Below, one piece after another: positions 12,973 to 19,175 of a stretch of DNA of 19,175 bases. Origin of the DNA: Selenomonas sp. (GTDB lineage Bacteria; Bacillota_C; Negativicutes; Selenomonadales; Selenomonadaceae); contig NZ_JAILKR010000038.1 in NCBI RefSeq assembly GCF_024693525.1, positions 1-19,175 of the forward strand. Reading direction: 5' to 3'. The notes beneath the pieces were generated by a model. That model searched no databases and was not told the DNA's origin. It saw nothing but the letters and a program-made list of their open reading frames with translations. The translations under genes were made by a program, and so were the position numbers. How positions within the stretch are numbered: the stretch's first letter is position 1; each line of letters opens with the position of its first letter.

Positions 12973-15645
12973 ATGGGCCATGCCAAGAGATGGTATTGCC
13001 ATATTGCCACATTACTGCTCGTATTTGGCCTTATAATGCTTATCCCCCCAACAGCTTCCGCTTATGAACGCCCCGTTCTGCGCGTCGGCTACACCAATAC
13101 AATCAATTATTTAAGCCGCGATGAATACGGCTTTTACCATGGCATGACCTATGAAGCGCTGGAAAACATCGCCACCTATATGGGCGTGACACTGGAATAC
13201 GTACCGGGCACACCAGCGGAAAATCTCCTGCGTCTCCACAGCGGCGCCATCGATCTTGTCACCTGCGAAGAAGTCTCCCAGAACTTGCTTCCCCCTACGG
13301 AATTAACCGCACCGCCAGCTGGCACTGCTTCGATTCCACTTGGCTACGGAATTGGCTGGCTGCTTCTGAGCGACCAGCGCCCGGATTTAAAGGCTAATAT
13401 TCAGGCCAGCCAGCAGTCTCTCAACAGCATCATTCCACTATTCGGACTTCATCTGTTGGAAAAATACCAGGAACAAGGCGGTGCCGCGCTCGAACTTACC
13501 GCTAAAGAGAAAGCCTATCTAAAGGCCCATCCCGTTATCCGGGCGATGGCCTCTCCTGGTCAGCCTCCCTATACGTTCTTCACGGAAGACGGCACGCATC
13601 AGGGTGTCATTGCCGACATCATGAACATCATCGCTTCCGACCTCGGAATCACTATCGAAATCAGCCCGGAAACCGACCAGTCCAGCATGATGGCTCATCT
13701 CACTCGCGGTGAAATCGACCTGGTAACGGATTTCTATTCCGACTACAACTGGGCCCGTCAGCATAATGCCGATTTGACGATTCCCTATCTTACCTTAAAC
13801 TACGTAGCGGTCCTGCGCAAAGATCAGAGTCTACCCGAAAAGCCGATTATCGCCTGCCCGCGCAGTCATTTCTATACCCATGATTACATGGAAAAGATGT
13901 ATCCCGCGTCTCAGCTGCAGTATTACGACACCGTTGCCGAATGCATGTCGGCTGTCAACAACCGCCAGGCCGATATGACCCTGGTAAAGGCAATCACCGC
14001 CCAAAGCGATATCCATCAGGGCAATTATTACAACCTCTATATCACCGGCAATATCGTTTTTTCCCACGATGTCGCCATCGCCGTCAGCAATCAGGCTGAC
14101 CCGATGCTCATCCACATCCTCAATAAGGAAATCGCGCACCTTTCGCAGCAGCAAATATCCAGCATAATCAATCGCCAGATATACGCGGTGCAAAGCAAAG
14201 ACACGCTACAATCCTTGATTTATCGCAATCCTATCGGCTCACTGGTCCTTATCAGCAGCCTGCTGCTCGGCATCATCCTCACCTTGCTGCTCGTCATGCA
14301 GCTGCGCCGCAAGCACAGTGAAGAACTCTATCGCGAGGCGCATTATCTAAAAGAAGTCAACATGTACAATACCCGCTGGTTCACGCAGAATCTGCCCAGC
14401 ACCATCGCAAAATACGAGGAACAGCAAAAACAGGGAAAACTCTTCCTGATGGTCATGTCCGCTCAACGCATTGCTTTCATGCACGAGCTCTACAGCCGTC
14501 AGGTCTTTAACAAAGCCCTGCAAGAGCTGGTTGCCCGCGTCCGCCGGAATAATCCCTGGCTGCTGATGGATGCAATCTCTGGCGACTTTTTCAAGCTGAT
14601 TGTCCTCTGCCGCCTGCCCGAAGGATTCACGATGGAACAGGCTGCCCAGAAAATTGCCAACGAAGCCGGTACCTGTGTCATCAACGATATGCTGACTACG
14701 GTCCGCTACCATATCGGACTCTACGCAATTCCGGCCAGCGGTCAGCTTGTTCCGGAACGCCTCATCGACTGCGTAATGCTCGCCCACATGGAAAGCGTTG
14801 CCAGTCACGAAACCACCACCTATAACGAATCACTGCACGACGAACTGCTCAAACAAAAACAGCTGGAAAACCTCATGGACAAAGCGCTGCAAAACGGCGA
14901 ATTCCAAGTCTACCTGCAGCCGAAATACGACTTGCAAACCTACGAAGTCCTGGGTGCTGAGGCCCTCGTACGCTGGCAGAGTCCGGAGCTTGGCTTCCTG
15001 GCACCAGCTGCCTTCATGGACCTCTTTGAGCATAATGGCTTTGCCATCCCACTCGATTACTATATGCTCGAAACCATTTGCCGCTACCAGCAGGAACGCA
15101 TTGCCAAAGGTGCCACTGTCCTCCCCATTTCCGTCAACCAGTCCGGTCTGCACTTTACCGAAGAAAATTATCTCAAGCGCATGCAGGCCATTGCGGATAC
15201 CTATCAACTGCCCCAAGGCTGTCTTGAACTGGAAATCACCGAAACCGCTTTTATCGACTATCAATCCCATGATACCCGCGACGATGCTGAGACGATTATC
15301 AACCGTCTCAGCCAACTGGGCTTCATCCTGTCCATGGACGATTTCTGTACCGGCTATTCCTCCATTGCCATGCTGCAGAATCTCCCCATGGACGTCATGA
15401 AAATCGATCGGCAAATGCTGCTGACCGCGGAAAAATCGCCGCGCGCACGGACTATCCTGCACCATATTGTGAAACTCGGACAGAGTCTCCATATGAAGGT
15501 ATTGACCGAAGGCATCGAGACCAAACAACAGGAAGAACTGTTGCTTTCCTTAGGCTGCCGCCTAGGACAGGGCTTCCTGTTTGCCGAGCCGATGCCTTTG
15601 GAGGAATTCGACGACTTCCTTGCTCGCCATACCCAAAAATCGTAA
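12973..15645 (+). CDS. Membrane c-di-GMP phosphodiesterase with periplasmic solute-binding domains, degenerate GGDEF and EAL domain
   Basis: 890 aa. Signal peptide about 1-30; a short solute-binding-like segment 35-165; a full solute-binding domain (SBP_bac_3 type) about 187-405; a membrane helix 421-443; a degenerate GGDEF domain about 485-610 whose signature reads SGDFF (536-540); an EAL domain about 630-885. EAL catalytic residues look intact: E663 (EALVRW), N722, E754, D789/D790, K810, E846 (EGIET) and Q866. This predicts hydrolysis of c-di-GMP to pGpG, controlled by a ligand in the periplasm. Oddities: the first binding domain is about 130 aa and seems to lack most of lobe II, and loop 6 reads DDFCTGYSS where the second residue after DD is normally Gly. 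It is followed 13 nt later by a diguanylate cyclase of similar build. Confidence 0.9.
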   Translation: MGHAKRWYCHIATLLLVFGLIMLIPPTASAYERPVLRVGYTNTINYLSRDEYGFYHGMTYEALENIATYMGVTLEYVPGTPAENLLRLHSGAIDLVTCEEVSQNLLPPTELTAPPAGTASIPLGYGIGWLLLSDQRPDLKANIQASQQSLNSIIPLFGLHLLEKYQEQGGAALELTAKEKAYLKAHPVIRAMASPGQPPYTFFTEDGTHQGVIADIMNIIASDLGITIEISPETDQSSMMAHLTRGEIDLVTDFYSDYNWARQHNADLTIPYLTLNYVAVLRKDQSLPEKPIIACPRSHFYTHDYMEKMYPASQLQYYDTVAECMSAVNNRQADMTLVKAITAQSDIHQGNYYNLYITGNIVFSHDVAIAVSNQADPMLIHILNKEIAHLSQQQISSIINRQIYAVQSKDTLQSLIYRNPIGSLVLISSLLLGIILTLLLVMQLRRKHSEELYREAHYLKEVNMYNTRWFTQNLPSTIAKYEEQQKQGKLFLMVMSAQRIAFMHELYSRQVFNKALQELVARVRRNNPWLLMDAISGDFFKLIVLCRLPEGFTMEQAAQKIANEAGTCVINDMLTTVRYHIGLYAIPASGQLVPERLIDCVMLAHMESVASHETTTYNESLHDELLKQKQLENLMDKALQNGEFQVYLQPKYDLQTYEVLGAEALVRWQSPELGFLAPAAFMDLFEHNGFAIPLDYYMLETICRYQQERIAKGATVLPISVNQSGLHFTEENYLKRMQAIADTYQLPQGCLELEITETAFIDYQSHDTRDDAETIINRLSQLGFILSMDDFCTGYSSIAMLQNLPMDVMKIDRQMLLTAEKSPRARTILHHIVKLGQSLHMKVLTEGIETKQQEELLLSLGCRLGQGFLFAEPMPLEEFDDFLARHTQKS

Positions 15646-15658
15646 AAGGGGTTTTACC

Positions 15659-17848
15659 ATGCACTTTGTACAGAAGCTATGCCATATCTTGTTGTGCCTA
15701 GCCGTGCTGGTGGCTCTGCCTGCACACAGCACGGCAGAACCCCCGGCCTATCAGACCATCCGTATTGGGGTCGCTAACGATAGGCGCCCGGGGTCTGCCA
15801 ATGATGCGATCCGGCTGATGGCCAGCTATAACAGCAGCTTTTTAGCAGAAATCGCCAAAATCACCCATTGGCAATACGAATACTACCACGGCACGGCCTC
15901 CGACTGCCTGCAGCGGTTGCGCGAGGGTCAGCTCGATCTCATCGCACCAGTCAGCGACGCCGCCTTCCCGCCAGGAGAATACCTATTTTCCAATGGACAT
16001 TCCTGCGCGGCAATTTTAGGACTGTACACCGACGAAAACGACATGCAGATCACTGCCGACCGCGGCGCCACCCTTGATGGCGCTACCATCGGCGTCCTTA
16101 ACAGCAACGACCTCAAAAATCGCCTGCAGTTTTTTGCCAAAGTCAACGGCTGGAATGTCAGCATCCGTACCTATCCCAGCAGCGATGCACTAACCGATGG
16201 GCTGCACCGTGGAGAAGTTCAGCTCATCGCCTGCACGGTTTTTAATCTTACGGGCCATGAACGCTGGGTTACCTTTGTCGACACCATTCCCCAGCAATAC
16301 ATGACCGACAAGGCCCATGCGGGCCTAATGGAGCAGCTTAACCAGGCCATTTTGAGTATCGAAATGACCAATCCCTCCTTTGAAACGCGCCTCAAGCGCG
16401 AATATCTCGACCCCAGCATCTACAAAATGGCACACTACTCCGAGCATCAGCAGGCTTTCATCCGCACTGCCCCCACGGTTCGCGTCGTCTTTCCTGGTAC
16501 CTTTATCTCCCTCATCCAGCAAAACAAGGAATTCGGCAACATTTACGGCATATCCCCGGATATTCTGACGCTGTTGATGAACACCACCGGCATTACGTTC
16601 CAGCCCGTGATTGTCGATTCCGTCGAAACCGCCGGCAAAATGCTGCGTGACGGCCGGGCCGAAGCGGCCTTTGCCGTTTACGTCAACGACCCGCAGCTTC
16701 AGATGATGCAGTTTTCCAACAACATCCTCTGGATGCCGTTTACGCCAATCGTTCGGCGCACACAGGAGGAATCAGCCCACCCAGGAAGCATCATCCTGCC
16801 GACCTGTTATGCTGGCCTGCGGGAATTTTTCCAGCGCCTCAACCCACAAGCAAAAGTCGTCGAAGTCGCAGAACCAGAAGAATGTCTCTACGCCGTCGAA
16901 CAGGGCCTGTATGACTACACCTACCTGCCCCAGCCGTATCTGTCCAAGAATAAAAACATTCTGCTGCATTTCCAGCTGAAACAACTTGATTCTGCCACGG
17001 TATCTGTCCCGCTCTGCCTGATGTTCTGCCCCGACGCGCCAGAGATGCTCCGCCACACGGTCAACACCGCCCTGCTGGGATTACCGCAAAATCAGCTGAC
17101 GCAGATTATCCAGCATAACAGCACTCCGGATGTCTCCTTTGGCTACTTACTGAGTCAACACCCACTGGCGCTCACCGCTGGCCTGCTGCTTAGTTTCAGC
17201 ATCCTGGTCACCGCAGTCTTCCTGCTTTACCGCAACCGGCTCGAGCAGGAAAAGAACCGCGCCCTTACCCTGCGGGAACTCGAACTACAGCAAGCACTTG
17301 ATGCCGTGGAAATCCTGCAGGAAGACCGGGACAACTACAAGCGCAATGCCGAAACCGACCACCTAACCGGCTGTCTCAACAAAGCCGCGATGACGACACA
17401 GTGCCAGCTGATCCTCGAAAACCTGCCCGAAAACTGGACCGCCGCCTTCTTTATCATCGACCTCGACCATTTCAAAGAGGCCAATGATACCTATGGCCAT
17501 CAGCACGGCGATGACATCCTCATCGAATTTGCCGCCATGCTGCGGGGCCTCTTGCCACCACGCACCCATATCGGCCGATTCGGCGGCGATGAATTCACCC
17601 TGTTCCTGTTCGAAGAAGACAGTGACATCTACGCAGCCTATGTCCGGCGGATTGCTGAACTCATCCTCGAACAGACCCGCGGGCTCATTGTCTGTGGGGC
17701 TCCCGGCAACGTCACTGCCAGCATCGGCATCGCCATCAGCCCTGCCGGCGGCAAACGCGACCTGGCCACCATTTTCCGCCAAGCCGACCGCGCCCTCTAC
17801 AACGTCAAGGAAGCCTGCCGCGACAACTATGAAATTTATCAGCATTAA
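15659..17848 (+). CDS. Membrane diguanylate cyclase with two periplasmic solute-binding domains
   Basis: 729 aa. Signal peptide 1-26; a solute-binding domain about 33-250; a second about 273-480; a membrane helix about 502-524; a coiled-coil linker about 526-566; a GGDEF domain 567-729. The GGDEF motif is intact (FGGDEF 641-646), with D601 (IIDLDHFK) as the metal ligand and N609/D610 in the substrate region, so it should make c-di-GMP from two GTP. The product-inhibition RxxD site is absent (RTHI at 635-638). The start is ATG 15659, preceded by AAAAGGGG; an upstream in-frame ATG at 15581 lies inside the previous gene. It forms an operon with the phosphodiesterase. The ligands are probably amino acids or similar small solutes, from the domain type only. 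Confidence 0.93.
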   Translation: MHFVQKLCHILLCLAVLVALPAHSTAEPPAYQTIRIGVANDRRPGSANDAIRLMASYNSSFLAEIAKITHWQYEYYHGTASDCLQRLREGQLDLIAPVSDAAFPPGEYLFSNGHSCAAILGLYTDENDMQITADRGATLDGATIGVLNSNDLKNRLQFFAKVNGWNVSIRTYPSSDALTDGLHRGEVQLIACTVFNLTGHERWVTFVDTIPQQYMTDKAHAGLMEQLNQAILSIEMTNPSFETRLKREYLDPSIYKMAHYSEHQQAFIRTAPTVRVVFPGTFISLIQQNKEFGNIYGISPDILTLLMNTTGITFQPVIVDSVETAGKMLRDGRAEAAFAVYVNDPQLQMMQFSNNILWMPFTPIVRRTQEESAHPGSIILPTCYAGLREFFQRLNPQAKVVEVAEPEECLYAVEQGLYDYTYLPQPYLSKNKNILLHFQLKQLDSATVSVPLCLMFCPDAPEMLRHTVNTALLGLPQNQLTQIIQHNSTPDVSFGYLLSQHPLALTAGLLLSFSILVTAVFLLYRNRLEQEKNRALTLRELELQQALDAVEILQEDRDNYKRNAETDHLTGCLNKAAMTTQCQLILENLPENWTAAFFIIDLDHFKEANDTYGHQHGDDILIEFAAMLRGLLPPRTHIGRFGGDEFTLFLFEEDSDIYAAYVRRIAELILEQTRGLIVCGAPGNVTASIGIAISPAGGKRDLATIFRQADRALYNVKEACRDNYEIYQH

Positions 17849-17852
17849 AAAC

Positions 17853-17886
17853 GACCCGTTGACTTCAAAAGAGTCAACGGGTCTTT
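17853..17886 (+). terminator. Rho-independent terminator of the c-di-GMP operon
   Basis: A perfect 12-bp GC-rich stem (17853-17864 with 17872-17883), 7-nt loop and a short TTT, starting 4 nt after the cyclase stop. AAAAA on the left gives it possible activity for the convergent gene at 17931 too. Confidence 0.88.
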
Positions 17887-17930
17887 GCCTTTCATTATCT
17901 GGCAGACACGGCTCGCACAATGAACAGTAT

Positions 17931-18782
17931 TTATTTCTTATCCACGAGATTTCCTTTTTTATCCAAGACAATAACTATAAGTTTATGGGCATCAACACCA
18001 CAGCCCTGGTTATAAATCATTCCACCTTGGCTATATCGTTTGCTGATTTCTTCAATAAGTTTCTTGCGCTTACCAGGAGAACATCGTTTTGATTTAATAG
18101 CTTCATCAACTAATGCGCTGGCTGTTTTTTGAACGGCCAATCTATGCGCACGGCCTATTTTGGCGTCAATGGAATCCGTTCCTTCAATGTGAGCAGAGCT
18201 TGTTGCTACGATTTCGAGATTCCCATCATCCAACAGCTTCTGCTCTACTCCAGTATTATACACAGGTACTTCATGGGCAATGTATGGATTATATTGCGGT
18301 GCGTTTTTGATATGAGCTTTGGCCGTAACAAAATAACCTTTGATTATCTCCCCCTTACGCGTCTTTCGCATCCCAGGTCGACAACTTATAATTTCACTTT
18401 GGAATATATGCCTATCAACCTCATAGTTTTCTGGCGTAAGTTCAGGGATCGCTCCATAAATCTCCTCATTAAGCCGTACACTCCAACGATAATTCAACGA
18501 CCAAGTGGCATAAAAACGCACATCTTTTTCCGAGCGCTCTTTCCCCATTGACTTAGAAGGAGAAAAAATAATTTCCACAGGCCAGTGTTCTACCTCCGCC
18601 AATATTTTATTGATTGCCTGAGCTTTTAGGCCGCTATTGTCTTTAAAGCAGGCTGGCCATACCTTCATTTCATAATTGGGACGTGCCGCCGCAGCCTGAG
18701 ACTGCGCTAGCGAATAGCAAAGTAGGCACCCTAAAACAATAATAAAGGACTGTAAAAACCTACGAACAGTATTACTTGCCAA
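17931..18782 (-). CDS. Secreted protein of unknown function
   Basis: 283 aa. Residues 1-33 form a signal peptide (basic VRR, a hydrophobic core, then AQSQAAAA). The start is TTG at 18782, with GGGAGAG nine bases upstream; no ATG gives a complete signal peptide. The mature protein is mixed and basic, with few cysteines. A C-terminal stretch (EIVATSSAHIEGTDS then AKIGRAHRLAVQKTA and a QGCGVDAHKLIVIVL end) is faintly like the peptidoglycan-binding OmpA-like fold (strand, D/N-rich turn, RA-containing helix, final strand), but key residues cannot be assigned. The sequence looks more AT-rich and uses more A/T-ending codons than the genes to its left, and it sits next to the palindromic repeats, so recent acquisition is possible. 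I do not recognise the family. Confidence 0.7.
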   Translation of the reverse strand: MASNTVRRFLQSFIIVLGCLLCYSLAQSQAAAARPNYEMKVWPACFKDNSGLKAQAINKILAEVEHWPVEIIFSPSKSMGKERSEKDVRFYATWSLNYRWSVRLNEEIYGAIPELTPENYEVDRHIFQSEIISCRPGMRKTRKGEIIKGYFVTAKAHIKNAPQYNPYIAHEVPVYNTGVEQKLLDDGNLEIVATSSAHIEGTDSIDAKIGRAHRLAVQKTASALVDEAIKSKRCSPGKRKKLIEEISKRYSQGGMIYNQGCGVDAHKLIVIVLDKKGNLVDKK

Positions 18783-18814
18783 AATAAATCTCTCCCTTTC
18801 CCAAAAACAACAAC

Positions 18815-18843
18815 ATTATAAAGTGGAGTACAGAAAAAGAAAC
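18815..18843 (-). promoter_or_regulatory. Possible promoter of the secreted-protein gene
   Basis: On the leftward strand a perfect TATAAT (18815-18820) lies about 33 bp before the TTG start. The -35 is poor (GTTTCT at 18838-18843, 17-bp spacing). The region 18783-18881 otherwise shows nothing. Confidence 0.45.
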
Positions 18844-18881
18844 ATCATATTACAGTTTGCAGGGGAATATTACCCAGTTCA

Positions 18882-18947
18882 TGTTCGAGGTAAGTCGCCG
18901 GCGGCGGGGGCCCCAGTACCAACGCTCCACCGGTGACAACCCGCTAC
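18882..18947 (-). repeat. Left arm of palindromic repeat type A (inverted copy of 34-99)
   Basis: It is the reverse complement of 34-99 with two mismatches (56 bp perfect at 18892-18947). Instead of continuing into the inner part of its own palindrome, it is joined after seven bases to the left arm of a second palindrome. This looks like an insertion of one repeat into another, or a recombination join. Confidence 0.85.
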
Positions 18948-18954
18948 ATCCTCA

Positions 18955-19155
18955 GCCGCCGCTAGGGGCAGTGCCATAAACGAAGCGTTTGATGTTTTCC
19001 GTGAAGAACGAAATTTTTATCCTCACTTCTCGTCGAAAAATTGCTACCGTTCAAGCGAAGCGCGTTTTGCAACTTTTTCGATGCTTAATTAAAGATAAAA
19101 ATTTCGTTTAGGAAAACATCTCCCGCGTAGTGTTGGCACTGCCCCTAGCGGCGGC
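18955..19155. repeat. Large imperfect palindrome of about 200 nt (family member B)
   Basis: Paired blocks, outer to inner: 18955-18975 with 19135-19155 (21 bp perfect), 18991-19000 with 19111-19120 (10 bp perfect), 19007-19021 with 19094-19108 (15 bp perfect), and 19031-19044 with 19069-19083 (imperfect). The apical loop is about 19045-19068. The right side resembles bases 1-99 in TTAATTAAA, AAAAATTTC, GTTGG-ACTG and GCTTCGAA with almost the same spacing, while stem sequences differ and remain self-complementary. No ORF or transposase is present. The region 19156-19175 shows only the flanking GCTTCGAA block. Confidence 0.85.
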
Positions 19156-19175
19156 GAAGAGCTGCTTCGAATGAG

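Noticed and set aside
18882..19175. Integron attC site or tRNA-like T-loop (TTCGAA)
   Set aside because: The integron core consensus is not matched, the stems are far too long, and no acceptor stem or anticodon arm is present.
1..19175. Window as a circular 19-kb plasmid, since its ends would nest if joined
   Set aside because: There is no replication or partition gene, and the contents are core metabolic genes. Repeat-induced contig ends explain it more simply.

Overview
This window reads as a chromosomal segment of a Gram-negative-type Firmicute of the class Negativicutes (Selenomonas/Mitsuokella/Megamonas-like). That placement is inferred from the Firmicute gene order sufC-sufB-sufD-sufS-sufU, a futalosine-type menaquinone cluster, large periplasmic-sensor c-di-GMP proteins and strong GGAGG-type ribosome binding sites. 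No rRNA, tRNA, CRISPR array or transposase gene was found.

Layout. (1) 1-244: the right arm of a large palindromic repeat, then a perfect 22-bp hairpin. (2) 245-5800, all leftward: two MqnE-type radical SAM enzymes, MqnC, a purine-nucleoside-phosphorylase-family (MTAP-like) protein, a hairpin, and a guanine deaminase with an apparent signal peptide. The radical SAM genes and the phosphorylase form a tight operon and can supply the middle of the futalosine menaquinone pathway; MqnA and MqnD are not here. (3) 5801-6690: a divergent regulatory region and a 79-aa secreted His-rich protein. A promoter-leader module occurs twice, exactly 580 bp apart. The first copy drives the small gene. The second drives no visible ORF and runs into a strong terminator, so it looks like a small RNA gene or a decayed duplicate. 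(4) 6690-7891, leftward: a Crp/Fnr regulator and a flavin-reductase-like protein. (5) 7892-8024: a cluster of DnaA-box-like sites, two of them perfect. (6) 8025-12685, leftward: a complete SUF Fe-S assembly operon with overlapping genes. The radical SAM enzymes next door are themselves Fe-S clients.

(7) 12973-17848, rightward from a clear sigma-70 promoter: a two-gene c-di-GMP module. The first protein has periplasmic solute-binding domains, one membrane segment, a degenerate GGDEF and an intact EAL domain (predicted phosphodiesterase). The second has two solute-binding domains, one membrane segment and an intact GGDEF (predicted cyclase). Together they look like an opposing pair that sets c-di-GMP from periplasmic ligands. 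(8) 17931-18782, leftward: a secreted protein of unknown function with AT-richer sequence. (9) 18882-19175: large palindromic repeats.

The most unusual material is non-coding. A 66-bp inverted repeat (2 mismatches) flanks almost the whole window (34-99 against 18882-18947), and a roughly 200-nt imperfect palindrome at 18955-19155 belongs to the same repeat family. Stem sequences differ between members while several blocks and their spacing are kept. The ends of the window lie inside these repeats, so they may also be assembly break points.
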